Assembly: GCA_022072125.1 (NCBI GenBank)
Contig: JAJVIH010000021.1
Span: forward strand, 64,700 to 107,196
Length of the DNA stretch: 42,497 bases
Reading direction: 5' to 3'
DNA from: Myxococcota bacterium
GTDB lineage: Bacteria > Myxococcota > JAJVIH01
Numbering within the stretch: position 1 is the stretch's first letter; every line of letters begins with the position of its first letter. The notes under the pieces are model-generated. The model saw nothing but the letters and a program-made list of their open reading frames with translations. It was not told where the DNA came from and ran no database searches. Below are positions 15,428 to 23,856 of this stretch, one piece after another. The position numbers and the translations under genes were made by a program.

Positions 15428-16132
15428 TTACAAAGACAGAATGGCTTCCCTGACCAATTCCGCGAGTTTGGCCCGGCGCTGTTCGATATCGCCCGCGACG
15501 AGGTCCGCATCAATCGGGTCGCCGATATGCACCCGCACTTTTCCGCTGCGGATTTTCAGCGATCCGGGCGGCATCAATTCGCCCATGCCCCGGATGCGCA
15601 CCGGGATGACCGGCGCCCGCGCCTGTTCCACCATGTGAAAGGGACCTTTCTTGAACTCCTGAAGCACGCCGTCGCGCGAGCGCGTGCCTTCTGGAAAGAT
15701 GATGATCGTATGTTTTTTGCGGACGATATTCTCCGCCGCGCGGGCGATGGTGCGGATGGCGGCCGCCCGGTTGCGCCGGTCAATGAACGGAAATCCCGCG
15801 AACCACAACATTTGTCCGAACAGGGGCAGGTACATCAGTTCCTTTTTCGCCACGAAGCGGATATTCACTGGAAGGGCCAGGGTCAGCGCCACGATATCCA
15901 GGTTCGAGCAATGGTTGGCCATGACGATATGGGCCTTGGACCAATCAATCTTTTCGGCCCCGGTGGTTTCGACCTGGATGCCAAACACCTTGAAGAGCCC
16001 CGGGGCCCAGATGTTCCGCTTCATCCAGTACATGACGTTTCCGCGCGGCGATATCAGAAATGACAGAATGGCCAGCGTGACCATGACCTCGGTGAAGAGC
16101 ACCCCCCACAACCAGCGCAGGAAGTAGATCAA
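15428..16132 (-). CDS. plsC: 1-acyl-sn-glycerol-3-phosphate acyltransferase
   Basis: Membrane-bound acyltransferase making phosphatidic acid from lysophosphatidic acid; 234 aa. Motif I is NHCSNLD (73-79, His74 and Asp79) and motif III is FPEGTRS (146-152). A hydrophobic N-terminal segment (about 8-28) anchors it. I choose the TTG at 16132 because GGGAGG lies 6 nt upstream and it overlaps the preceding stop (TTGA). The open frame extends further upstream to 16468, but that part is an out-of-frame shadow of the membrane-protein gene. The NHxxxxD spacing is intact. Third gene of truA - membrane protein - plsC. Confidence 0.93.
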   Translation of the reverse strand: MIYFLRWLWGVLFTEVMVTLAILSFLISPRGNVMYWMKRNIWAPGLFKVFGIQVETTGAEKIDWSKAHIVMANHCSNLDIVALTLALPVNIRFVAKKELMYLPLFGQMLWFAGFPFIDRRNRAAAIRTIARAAENIVRKKHTIIIFPEGTRSRDGVLQEFKKGPFHMVEQARAPVIPVRIRGMGELMPPGSLKIRSGKVRVHIGDPIDADLVAGDIEQRRAKLAELVREAILSL

Positions 16133-16713
16133 GCCTGTCCTCCCGGAGGCGTGCGGCGCGGGGAAAACCTTCCACGGAAACACCAGTGGTTCCAGGCCAT
16201 GCACGCGCCCAGCACGATCAGCGCGCCCAGGGAATAAGGAGCGGTGAACAGAAACATCTCCAGATTCAGCGAGAACATGGTGGCGAGCAGATCGATCAAC
16301 AGCGAGAATCCCAGCGTGAATGCAGAATAACGCCAGGGAGACACGGTCATCAACCGCGCCGCGACAGGGGCCAGGGGAATCTGCGTCAGCAGCTTGGGGA
16401 TATTCAGGATGAAGCCCGCATAAAAATCTCCCAGGTCCAGGTCTTCCGGAGACCACAGGCCAATCCACTGGAACTGGGCCATGTTCACCAGCGGGCGCTC
16501 GGCGATGACCGAGACAAAAACAAATATCAGCATCCAGGCGGAGTTGCTGACACCCTTGGGAGCGGAATCCTCTCCGGCGGCTGGTCCGGGCGAAACCCCT
16601 CCCGGCTGGAAGTATGCCTTGAAATCAAAATCCGGAGGCGAAGCGGGGGGCCCGCCGGAACCCGCCGGCGTCTCTGGCTGTTCAGGGTGTTCGCCGTCAG
16701 TTGGAGTGGTCAT
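16129..16713 (-). CDS. Small integral membrane protein of unknown function
   Basis: A 194-aa protein whose first 55 residues are Pro/Gly-rich and acidic, followed by about four hydrophobic segments (around 58-75, 100-120, 130-150 and 155-175) and a basic C-terminus. I do not recognise a family. It overlaps truA by 17 nt at its start and plsC by 4 nt at its end, so it is embedded in a truA-plsC operon. The position suggests an envelope or lipid-related role, but this is context only. Confidence 0.65.
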   Translation of the reverse strand: MTTPTDGEHPEQPETPAGSGGPPASPPDFDFKAYFQPGGVSPGPAAGEDSAPKGVSNSAWMLIFVFVSVIAERPLVNMAQFQWIGLWSPEDLDLGDFYAGFILNIPKLLTQIPLAPVAARLMTVSPWRYSAFTLGFSLLIDLLATMFSLNLEMFLFTAPYSLGALIVLGACMAWNHWCFRGRFSPRRTPPGGQA

Positions 16714-17500
16714 ATTCGGCTGGGCTCGCTTCCCGGGGGCCGTCGCCGTATTCCACGCGTACGAGAGTCAGGCCGCGGGCTGGCGCCGTCATGCCCGCCC
16801 GGGTGCGGTCGCGTCCTTCCAAAATCGCCCGCATGTCCTGCGCCGGCATGCGGCCCCGGCCAATCTCCAGCAGCGTCCCTGCGATCACGCGCACCTGGTG
16901 TTTCAAAAACGCCGTGCCTTCGCAGCGGTACACGAGTTCGTCATCCCGGCGCTCCATCCTGGAGACATACAACTCACGGATGGCGTGGTCGGCGGGGCAG
17001 TCCGCCGCCCGGAATGCGGTGAAATCATGGCGCCCTTCCAGGGATTGCGCCGCTTGGGCCATGGCGTCGAAATTCAGTTCGCTTTTCCAGTGCCAGACAT
17101 AACGGCCGCGCAGAGGAGACTCCGCGGTCCGGTTGAGGAACCGGTATTCGTAAATGCGGCGTACGGCGTCGCGGCGGGCGTCGAAACTGCGCCACCGGCG
17201 GACCAGGCCTGTAATGGCGATATCCTTGGGAAGGATGGCGTTGACGCCGGTGATGAATTTGTAGGGGTCCAGGTCGTCATCGGTGCGGAAACCGGCGGCT
17301 TGCCCCGTGGCGTGGACGCCGGCGTCGGTCCGGCCGGAACCAATGACCGTCACCGCCTTGCGGAGAAAGGTGGATATGGCGCGATTCAGTTCGCCCTGAA
17401 CCGTCCGGCCTTCAAGTTGGACCTGCCAACCCTGAAAGTCTGTCCCGTCGTATTCGACGGTGAGACCGTAATCAATGATTTCACCGGGGTTTGACGCCAT
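16697..17500 (-). CDS. truA: tRNA pseudouridine synthase A (positions 38-40)
   Basis: Converts uridines 38, 39 and 40 of the tRNA anticodon arm to pseudouridine; 267 aa, the usual length. The catalytic aspartate is Asp59 in GSGRTDAGVHA. Other family hallmarks are LTVEYDGTDFQGWQ near the start and FLKHQVRVIAG near residue 200. The ATG at 17500 has GGAG 9 nt upstream. The downstream membrane-protein gene begins inside its 3' end. Confidence 0.96.
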   Translation of the reverse strand: MASNPGEIIDYGLTVEYDGTDFQGWQVQLEGRTVQGELNRAISTFLRKAVTVIGSGRTDAGVHATGQAAGFRTDDDLDPYKFITGVNAILPKDIAITGLVRRWRSFDARRDAVRRIYEYRFLNRTAESPLRGRYVWHWKSELNFDAMAQAAQSLEGRHDFTAFRAADCPADHAIRELYVSRMERRDDELVYRCEGTAFLKHQVRVIAGTLLEIGRGRMPAQDMRAILEGRDRTRAGMTAPARGLTLVRVEYGDGPREASPAEYDHSN

Positions 17501-17522
17501 GCGTTATCACTCCGCCGCTGGA

Positions 17523-17550
17523 ATTATCACGCGGTTTCCAGAGCCGGCAA
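17523..17550 (-). promoter_or_regulatory. Candidate truA promoter
   Basis: On the minus strand TTGCCG (plus 17545-17550) and GATAAT (17523-17528) are 16 nt apart. The heptamer GTGATAA occurs here and again 20 bp downstream, just before the truA ATG (plus strand TTATCAC at 17504-17510 and 17524-17530), which may be a pair of regulator half-sites. Confidence 0.35.
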
Positions 17551-17575
17551 GCGCGGGGCTTCTCCCGGCTTGCCG
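17545..17575. repeat. Inverted repeat upstream of truA
   Basis: CGGCAAGC and GCTTGCCG are perfect 8-nt arms around a 15-nt loop with further internal G/C pairing. It overlaps the -35 element of the candidate truA promoter, so it could be an operator or the end of an upstream transcript. Confidence 0.5.
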
Positions 17576-17824
17576 CCCCCAATCCGGAAGGGGGAACGCC
17601 AAAGGGGGGCCCAGCCTCCCACCACACTCCGGAAACCTCAATCTCTGTGTTGTTGCGGCGGTCCCCTTTCCATTGCCTGCCCAATGGAGAAGGGCCTCGA
17701 TCTTGATTACTCAACCCGCGGCCCGCTGTTTCCCTCTCCGCGTTCGCGGGCGACAGGGCGCGGTATGCACAATCCGCTCCCTTTCCCGGCCCTGGTTGTG
17801 GGCGGAATATGAATGTATCCGGAC

Positions 17825-17852
17825 GCATGGCGAACGGAACCGTCCGCCATGC
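17825..17852. repeat. Long imperfect hairpin
   Basis: GCATGGCG and CGCCATGC form an outer 8-bp stem; after one A/C mismatch, ACGG and CCGT add four pairs around an AA loop. First of a run of four hairpins before the GST 3' end. Confidence 0.6.
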
Positions 17853-17856
17853 AAAA

Positions 17857-17879
17857 CCGGGAGCCGTGAAGTCTCCCGG
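17857..17879. repeat. Hairpin with 7-bp stem
   Basis: CCGGGAG and CTCCCGG pair around a 9-nt loop. Second hairpin of the cluster, 4 nt after the first. Confidence 0.55.
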
Positions 17880-17888
17880 AAGAAGCTG

Positions 17889-17916
17889 AACAGCCCCGCC
17901 CGGGTGCGGGGTTGAG
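17889..17916. repeat. 28-nt hairpin repeat, copy 1
   Basis: Identical over 28 nt to the second copy 55 bp away. The core CCCCGCCCGGGTGCGGGG folds as a 6-bp GC stem with a 6-nt loop, and three more pairs (one a G-T wobble) extend it. Confidence 0.8.
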
Positions 17917-17943
17917 GCGGCGGCGCGGAGTTCCGCCAGGATC

Positions 17944-17971
17944 AACAGCCCCGCCCGGGTGCGGGGTTGAG
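17944..17971. repeat. 28-nt hairpin repeat, copy 2
   Basis: Exact copy of the repeat at 17889-17916, separated from it by 27 nt of unrelated sequence. It ends 26 nt before the GST stop. Its size and palindromic core resemble a CRISPR repeat unit, but only two copies exist and no cas gene is nearby. Confidence 0.8.
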
Positions 17972-17997
17972 ACCGGTTCAGCCCGCCGCCGCTGTTC

Positions 17998-18606
17998 TCA
18001 CGAAGTCGCCCGCTTGTAGGCGGGGCGGGACTGGTGGAGGTCCACATAGCGGTTCAGGTTGGGGAACCCCTCCAGTTGACCCATGAAGCGTCCCCACATC
18101 AATAGCGAGGCTGTGATCAGGTCGGCGGTGGTGAAGTGGTCTCCCACCAGCAGGTTCTTGCCCTCCAGGGCGGTTTCCAGCACGCCCGCCGCCTTGCGGA
18201 AATCCTGGATGGCCTTGAGCTTCAGTTCCTCGTTGCGCTCGTGCTCCTTGAGCCGGTACCCATGGGTGAAAATGACGACCAGATGGGGCTCCAGGTTGAC
18301 CACGGCGAACAACAACCACTGGTAGTAGGCGGCGCGTTCCGGGCTGCCCACCGGCGGAGCCATGCCGCTCCCGGGCGCCAGGTCGGCCAGTTGCATGCAG
18401 ATGGCCACGCTCTCGATCATGCGTACGCCATCAATTTCAATCGCGGGGACCACTCCCAGGGGATGGATATCCAGGTAGTCCGGCTGCTTGTGTTCCCCCC
18501 GGGACAGGTCAACCCGCGAGAGTTCGTAGGGCAAACCCAGTTCTTCCAGCATCCAGCGCGGGCGGGTGGAGCGTGTCTTGGGGGCGTAGTACAGTTTGAT
18601 CTGCAT
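17998..18606 (-). CDS. Glutathione S-transferase family protein
   Basis: A 202-aa cytosolic GST. The N-terminal thioredoxin-like domain begins MQIKLYYAPKTRSTRPRW, has the cis-proline strand GVVPAIEIDG and the glutathione-contact MIESVAI (Glu-Ser pair) near residue 65. The all-helical C-terminal domain includes LVGDHFTTADLITASLL, the N-capping-box region typical of GSTs. I choose the ATG at 18606 (GAGG 7 nt upstream); longer frames run into the divergent amidohydrolase. Substrate unknown. Its start codon is 25 nt from that of the amidohydrolase. Confidence 0.88.
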   Translation of the reverse strand: MQIKLYYAPKTRSTRPRWMLEELGLPYELSRVDLSRGEHKQPDYLDIHPLGVVPAIEIDGVRMIESVAICMQLADLAPGSGMAPPVGSPERAAYYQWLLFAVVNLEPHLVVIFTHGYRLKEHERNEELKLKAIQDFRKAAGVLETALEGKNLLVGDHFTTADLITASLLMWGRFMGQLEGFPNLNRYVDLHQSRPAYKRATS

Positions 18607-18631
18607 GGAAAACCTCGAGAAAGGGTGAAAA

Positions 18632-19951
18632 TTGAGCGCGGTGTTGTTTAATGCGGAGAAGATCTGGACGCAATCGGGTTGGCTGGAGAACGCGGGAGTG
18701 TTGACCGGCAACGGTTTCATTCGCTCGGTGGGTCCGGCGGAGGAACTGCGCGCCAGTGTGTCCGGAGAGGCCGTTCGCGAGCACCACTTTCCCGGCAAGG
18801 CCCTGATTCCGGGGACGATCAATGTCCACAACCACAGCTTTCAATCCCTGCTGCGGGGGTTTGGCGATGACCTCCGTTTCCTCGAATGGCGGGCGAACTC
18901 CCTCTACAAATATTCACCCCGGATTGATCGGGAAGGCGTCCACACCGGCGCCCTGCTGGCCTTTGGGGAGATGCTCAAATACGGCGTGACGACGGTCTGC
19001 GACTTCTTTTACCTGCATGACGGCGGCAATGAAAACAGCCGGGCGGTCATTCAGGCCGCGAAGGAATTGGGAATCAACCTGGTGCTCGCCCGCTGCATGT
19101 ACGACTGGCGGGGGGCGCCGGCGCGTTACCTGGAAAATCCGGATGACTCCTTTCACCGGACCGTCGAACTGCACCGGGAATTTCAGTCCGATCCGGGGGT
19201 GCTGGTTTGCCCGGCGCCGCACAGTCCCCATGGCGCCAGTGTGGAAATGTTCCGGGCGGGGGTGGCCGCGGCGGCGGAACTGGGGTGCAAACTGCATTTC
19301 CACCTGGCTGAAGAGGAATATCAGGTCAAGGAACTCCAGGAAAAACAAGGATTTACCATGCTGGAGTTTCTGGATCAGTCAGGGGCCGCCAACTCCAGCG
19401 CGGTTGCGGTGCATTGCTGCTGGCTTAACGAGGAGGAAATCCGGGAAATGGGGCGGCGCGGCATGGGCCTGGCTTATTGTCCGGCCAGCAACATGTTTTT
19501 GGGAGACGGCGTCACCCCCATCCCGCGGTTTATCGAGGCGGGCTGGAAGATTGGCCTGGGCACCGATGGCGGATGCACCAATTCCCGGACCAGCGTTTTT
19601 GATGAAATGCGCACCTGCGCGCTCCTGCACAAGGTGGACAGGCGGGATGCGGCGGCCGTCGCAGCGGAGCAGGTATTTGAAATGGGGACAGCGGGCGGAG
19701 GCGAGGTACTGGGCGTTCCGGCCGGCCGCCTGGAGACGGGCAGGCGCGCGGATTTCGTGGTGATCAACCCCGGCGATATTTCCCTGCAACCCGCCAACCG
19801 CCTGATCAAAAACGTGGTGTATTCCATGGCGCCTTCGGCCATTGAATCGGTGTGGGTCCGGGGGGAGTGTGTTTGCCGGGAAGGACGGCTGCTCGGGTTG
19901 GACGAGGAGAAGATCGTGGAACGGGTCCGGCGCCTGACAGCGGACTGGTGA
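18632..19951 (+). CDS. Amidohydrolase, TRZ/ATZ-type deaminase family
   Basis: Metal-dependent hydrolase of 439 aa, probably a deaminase of a cyclic or amidine nitrogen compound. Metal ligands appear in the expected order: HNHSFQSLLRG (around 67), HFHLAEEEYQ (around 230), a His in AVHCCWL (around 255) and the Asp in GLGTDGG (around 310). The HNHSFQS form resembles both chlorohydrolase/SAH-deaminase and formiminoglutamate-deiminase branches, so the substrate is open. The start is a TTG at 18632 with AAGGGTG 5 nt upstream. It is divergent from a GST, hinting at a shared detoxification role, which is inference. Confidence 0.82.
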   Translation: MSAVLFNAEKIWTQSGWLENAGVLTGNGFIRSVGPAEELRASVSGEAVREHHFPGKALIPGTINVHNHSFQSLLRGFGDDLRFLEWRANSLYKYSPRIDREGVHTGALLAFGEMLKYGVTTVCDFFYLHDGGNENSRAVIQAAKELGINLVLARCMYDWRGAPARYLENPDDSFHRTVELHREFQSDPGVLVCPAPHSPHGASVEMFRAGVAAAAELGCKLHFHLAEEEYQVKELQEKQGFTMLEFLDQSGAANSSAVAVHCCWLNEEEIREMGRRGMGLAYCPASNMFLGDGVTPIPRFIEAGWKIGLGTDGGCTNSRTSVFDEMRTCALLHKVDRRDAAAVAAEQVFEMGTAGGGEVLGVPAGRLETGRRADFVVINPGDISLQPANRLIKNVVYSMAPSAIESVWVRGECVCREGRLLGLDEEKIVERVRRLTADW

Positions 19952-20148
19952 AGATCGAATCCATGTGTCAGACGTCAATCATGTCAGCGCGCATGTAACA
20001 AAATGCGCCGGAAACCCACGGAATACAAGGCGCTTTTGACACCAGGCCCCCCAACATTTATTCATGGATCAAGAGGTGAGGGATGCTTGACTTTCGAGGG
20101 TAGATCGGATTGTGTCCTGACCCGAATCATTCCTGACAGCCCCGCGCC
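19952..20148. other. Intergenic region upstream of the PEGA kinase
   Basis: A 197-nt AT-richer stretch. It contains an inverted repeat GCGCAT-N8-ATGCGC at 19989-20008 and a sigma-70-like promoter at 20036-20064. No open frame of note. Confidence 0.5.
20036..20064 (+). promoter_or_regulatory. Candidate promoter for the kinase operon
   Basis: A perfect TTGACA (20036-20041) is followed after 17 nt by TATTCA (20059-20064), a weak -10 with three consensus bases. The kinase start codon lies about 85 nt downstream. Confidence 0.35.
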
Positions 20149-22530
20149 GTGAAGAAGCCGATTCCATTTGGCCGTTATTTTTTGTTGGACCGCCTGAATG
20201 TCGGCGGCATGGCGGAAGTGTTTCTGGCCAAGGCGTTCGGCGCGGAGGGTTTCGAGAAACTCCTCGCCATCAAGCGCATCCTGCCGAATATCGCGGAAGA
20301 CGAAGAATTCCGCACCATGTTCATTGACGAGGCGAAGATTTCCGTCCAGTTGACCCACGCCAACATCGCCCAGGTGTTCGACATGGGCAATGTGGATGGC
20401 AACTACTTCATCGCCATGGAATTCATCCATGGGCGGGATGTGCGCGCCATCTATGATCGCTGCCGGAAAAACGGGGACATCATGCCGTTGGGCATGGCCT
20501 GTTACATGATCGCCCGGGCGGCGGAAGGCCTGGACTACGCACACCGCAAAAAGAACGCCCGTGGGGAACAACTCAATATCGTTCACCGGGATATTTCTCC
20601 GCAGAACATTCTGGTTTCCTATGAAGGCGAGGTCAAGGTCATTGATTTCGGCATCGCCAAGGCCACCGACAAGGCGACCAAGACGCAGGCAGGCATCCTG
20701 AAAGGCAAATTCGGCTACATGTCGCCGGAGCAGGTTCGCGGCTATCCCCTGGATCGCCGTTCCGACCTGTTCAGCCTGGGCATCGTGCTGTACGAGTTGA
20801 TCACCGGCGAGCGCCTGTTTGTCGGCGAAAGCGATTTCGAGACGCTGGAAAAGGTGCGCAACGTGGAGGTGATGCCTCCAACCACCTTCAACCGGAAAAT
20901 CCCCAAGGACTTGGAAGCCATCGTCATGAAGATGCTGGCCAAGGATCCGGACACCCGCTACCAGTGGTGCTCGGAGGCCGCCGAGGCTCTCCAGCGCTTC
21001 ATGATGTTGAACACGGAGTTCAACTTCACGCGGACGGACCTGGCGAATTACATGAAGCAGACGTTTGAGCCGGAATACAACCGCGATCTCAAACGGCATG
21101 AAGAGTTCCGTTCGGTCACCGCCGAAAGCGTTCAGGGATTGTCCGCCCCGCCATCCCGCCAGGAATCGCCCAAGGCGCCATTGACGCCGCGCGCGCCGCC
21201 TCCCGCACCGCCCAAAACCGGGCTTCAGCCCAGAACACCGGCCGCGCCCCAGGCGCCGCCGCCTCCCCCCCCGGCGGCGCCTTCGAGCGCGCAGGCGGTC
21301 AAGGTATTGGGCGGCGGACATGAATATCGTCCGCCTGACGCATCCGGCGGTGGGCTGGAACTGGCGATTGATCCCAACAAGGATGAATTGCCGAAAACCC
21401 GGTTTGATCGCCGCAATACCGAACAGGGAATGGGACAGGCCCGTCCGGCGCCGGACTCGGGACCGGTTCAGGCCCCCAGGTTGTCGTCGGGCACGCAGTC
21501 ATTGCCCGCCCTTGGCTCCAAACGTTCCCCGATGCCCACGGCGGGTGGAACCGGCAGAAGCAAGGCCCCCGCGAGCAACCGGATCATGATCCTCGCGGCC
21601 GCCTCGCTGTTGATCATTGGAGGAGGCGCCGCGGCGTTTTTCCTGTTGCGCAAACCCGAAACTCCCGGCAAACCCACGGTTTCCCCGGATAAACCGGTTG
21701 CGGCCGCGCCGACATCCAACCTGACGGTGCATGTTGTTCCCAACTGGGCGGTGGTGCGTATTGACGGCATGCATGCGCGGGGAGATCGCGGACCATATGA
21801 TTTCAAACAGTTGCCGCGCGGCCGCCATCGCATGGTGATCGAAGCGCCAGGATACGAAAAGGTCGAACGCGATCTGGAAATCGTTAGTGAAAAGGAACTG
21901 ATCAGCGAGGAAATGCGCCCGGTGAACATGGAAAACACCGGCGTTCTTCGTATTGACACCAAACCGCGCGGCATGAGCGTCATTGTCAATGGCAAATCCG
22001 TGGGCACCACGCCGGTCACGGTTTCGGCCCTGCCGGTGGGACCGGAACATCAGGTGACTATCATCTCTCCCGACGGGCGGCATGATCGGGTGGTGCGCAC
22101 CCGGGAAAAACGCGAAACCCTGATTTTCTATCCGGAAGACGAAATGCCGGATATCCGTCCGGCCCAGCCGGTTCAGCCGCCGCCGCAACCGGTGGTCAGG
22201 GATGGCGGCAAACTCCAGGAACTGGGGGAGACTCCTCCCGATGCTGTCGCTGTCGAGGATACAACGCCGGGGTTGCTGACCATCAACAGCCAGCCGTTTT
22301 CCCAGGTATCCGTGGATGGAAAGAAGCTGAATAACGTCGGACCCGTTTATCAGCACCGGCTTCCCAACGGGAAACACAAGATCAAACTGGAAAACCCCAA
22401 CTTCAATTACACAGCGGAGTTTGAGGTGGATATCAAGCCGGGCAAGCACGCCGTGGTCTCCAAGAACCAGCAGAATCCCCATACCGTTGTGTACAAGGAC
22501 GCCCCCCCGGACAAACTGAAGGGCCCTTGA
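20149..22530 (+). CDS. Hanks-type Ser/Thr protein kinase with PEGA domains
   Basis: A 793-aa transmembrane kinase. The cytoplasmic kinase domain (about 8-285) has catalytic Lys42 in LLAIKR, Glu61 of helix C, HRDISPQN (146-153), DFG (166-168) and SPE (192-194), all intact. The HRDISPQN loop is typical of myxobacterial kinases. A Pro/Ala-rich linker (about 335-480, with eight consecutive C at 21265-21272) precedes a membrane helix at about 480-503. Three PEGA modules follow outside (about 522-590, 595-645 and 708-765). PEGA modules probably sense or bind wall or surface material. The start is a GTG with no strong ribosome binding site. It heads an operon with pabB 3 nt after the stop. Confidence 0.93.
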   Translation: MKKPIPFGRYFLLDRLNVGGMAEVFLAKAFGAEGFEKLLAIKRILPNIAEDEEFRTMFIDEAKISVQLTHANIAQVFDMGNVDGNYFIAMEFIHGRDVRAIYDRCRKNGDIMPLGMACYMIARAAEGLDYAHRKKNARGEQLNIVHRDISPQNILVSYEGEVKVIDFGIAKATDKATKTQAGILKGKFGYMSPEQVRGYPLDRRSDLFSLGIVLYELITGERLFVGESDFETLEKVRNVEVMPPTTFNRKIPKDLEAIVMKMLAKDPDTRYQWCSEAAEALQRFMMLNTEFNFTRTDLANYMKQTFEPEYNRDLKRHEEFRSVTAESVQGLSAPPSRQESPKAPLTPRAPPPAPPKTGLQPRTPAAPQAPPPPPPAAPSSAQAVKVLGGGHEYRPPDASGGGLELAIDPNKDELPKTRFDRRNTEQGMGQARPAPDSGPVQAPRLSSGTQSLPALGSKRSPMPTAGGTGRSKAPASNRIMILAAASLLIIGGGAAAFFLLRKPETPGKPTVSPDKPVAAAPTSNLTVHVVPNWAVVRIDGMHARGDRGPYDFKQLPRGRHRMVIEAPGYEKVERDLEIVSEKELISEEMRPVNMENTGVLRIDTKPRGMSVIVNGKSVGTTPVTVSALPVGPEHQVTIISPDGRHDRVVRTREKRETLIFYPEDEMPDIRPAQPVQPPPQPVVRDGGKLQELGETPPDAVAVEDTTPGLLTINSQPFSQVSVDGKKLNNVGPVYQHRLPNGKHKIKLENPNFNYTAEFEVDIKPGKHAVVSKNQQNPHTVVYKDAPPDKLKGP

Positions 22531-22533
22531 GCC

Positions 22534-23856
22534 ATGTCCAGCCCGGCTGATCGCAGGGCGGAGTCTCCCGTTTTCCGGGCGGATCCGCTTGCGGTGTTGC
22601 GCGCGCTGCCCAGGGGTGGGCCCGTGGTCCTGCTTCACCGTGGAATGGATTCCCCCGCCGCGGGAGATCATTCCGTTCTGGCGATATCCCCCCGCGGCAT
22701 ACTCCGCGCCCCCGCCAATGGGCTCGGACGGGAGAACGTTGAGGCCGGGATATTCGATGCATCCAGCCAATCCAGCGACTGGTTGGACCGGTGGTTTGGA
22801 TTTTTTACCTTCGAGTGGGGCGTCAAGTGGGTGGATGAAACCGTCATCACCCCGGCGGGACCGTTGCCAGACGCCTGGTGGATGCAAGCCGGCGCGCTGT
22901 ACCTTTGGGATCATGCTGAAGAATCGGGCCGGATTCTGGCGCGGAACGCTCCGGCTTACGCGGTGATGCTGCAGGCGGTGGAGGATGCGAATCCGCCGCC
23001 GCTCACCACGTATGAAGCGGATATCCCCCGGCCCTTGATTCAATACCCGGCGTATGAACAGGCCATTCTGGCCATCCGGGAGCATCTGCTGGCGGGGGAT
23101 ATCTACCAGGCCAATTTCACCCTGCCATTTGAATGCGGCTTCGCCGGAGACCCGCGCGAGTTATTCATCCGTCTGGCCGCGCAATCGCCCGCACCATGGG
23201 CCGCCTATATTGACGCGGGGGATTTCCAGGTGATCTGCAATTCGCCTGAACTCCTGCTGGATTATGATCCGCAATCCCGTCTGGCCGTCACGCGGCCCAT
23301 CAAGGGCACCCGTCCCCGCGGCTCCAGCCCGGAAGAGGACCAAAGGCTGGCCGCGGAACTGAGGGCGTCGGAAAAAGACCGGGCGGAACATGTGATGATC
23401 GTTGACCTGGAACGCAATGACCTGGGGAAGGTTTGCGAGTACGGCGGCGTGCAGGTCCCGGTGTTCATGGAGACCGAGACCTTTCCCACCGTGCATCACC
23501 TGACTTCGACGGTGACGGGCCGGGTCCGTGCGGACGTGACAGGCCGTCAGGTGCTGGAGGCTTTGTATCCGGGCGGGAGCATCACAGGGGCTCCAAAACG
23601 GCGGGCGATGGAAATCCTGCGCGGGTTGGAGGCCTGGCCGCGATCCGTCTATTGCGGCGGACTGGGCTGGATCGCCCCAACAGGCGCCATGAAAATGGCG
23701 TTGCCCATCCGCACGGGATATCTTTCTGGCGGAAGATTTCGCTTCCACGCAGGGGGAGGGATCGTGGTGGATTCCGATCCCCGGCATGAGTGGGACGAGG
23801 TACATGCCAAAACCGCTGCGATCCGGAGGGCTCTTGGCGCCGGGGGCAGGGGGTGA
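22534..23856 (+). CDS. pabB: Aminodeoxychorismate synthase component I
   Basis: Chorismate-binding enzyme of the folate pathway: with the PabA glutaminase it converts chorismate to 4-amino-4-deoxychorismate. The 440-aa product carries the motif PIKGTRPRG near residue 255; the Lys in PIKGT is typical of PabB, where anthranilate synthase has PIAGT. The chorismate-binding core continues with DLERNDLGKVC, YPGGSITGAPKRRAMEIL and FHAGGGIVVDSDP. No glutaminase or PabC domain is fused, and neither gene is in the window. It starts 3 nt after the kinase stop and its 3' end overlaps the next gene by about 50 nt. Confidence 0.92.
   Translation: MSSPADRRAESPVFRADPLAVLRALPRGGPVVLLHRGMDSPAAGDHSVLAISPRGILRAPANGLGRENVEAGIFDASSQSSDWLDRWFGFFTFEWGVKWVDETVITPAGPLPDAWWMQAGALYLWDHAEESGRILARNAPAYAVMLQAVEDANPPPLTTYEADIPRPLIQYPAYEQAILAIREHLLAGDIYQANFTLPFECGFAGDPRELFIRLAAQSPAPWAAYIDAGDFQVICNSPELLLDYDPQSRLAVTRPIKGTRPRGSSPEEDQRLAAELRASEKDRAEHVMIVDLERNDLGKVCEYGGVQVPVFMETETFPTVHHLTSTVTGRVRADVTGRQVLEALYPGGSITGAPKRRAMEILRGLEAWPRSVYCGGLGWIAPTGAMKMALPIRTGYLSGGRFRFHAGGGIVVDSDPRHEWDEVHAKTAAIRRALGAGGRG

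Larger units (their letters stand above)
17501..17997. other. 497-nt hairpin-rich intergenic region, no convincing gene
   Basis: Lies between the truA start and the GST stop. Open frames on both strands have no coding character. It holds a promoter candidate for truA, hairpins at 17545-17575, 17825-17852 and 17857-17879, and a duplicated 28-nt hairpin at 17889-17916 and 17944-17971. A small structured RNA or a decayed repeat element is possible; nothing matches an RNA family I know. Confidence 0.6.

Noticed and set aside
17889-17971. CRISPR array
   Set aside because: Only two repeat copies, a 27-nt gap and no cas genes; listed as a repeat instead.
17475-18047. Protein genes in the truA-GST gap on either strand
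   Set aside because: Frames are Arg/Pro/Ser-rich, cross the ends of neighbouring genes and lack ribosome binding sites and motifs.
20062-21321. 419-codon minus-strand frame opposite the kinase
   Set aside because: Antisense to the intact kinase domain; no motif.
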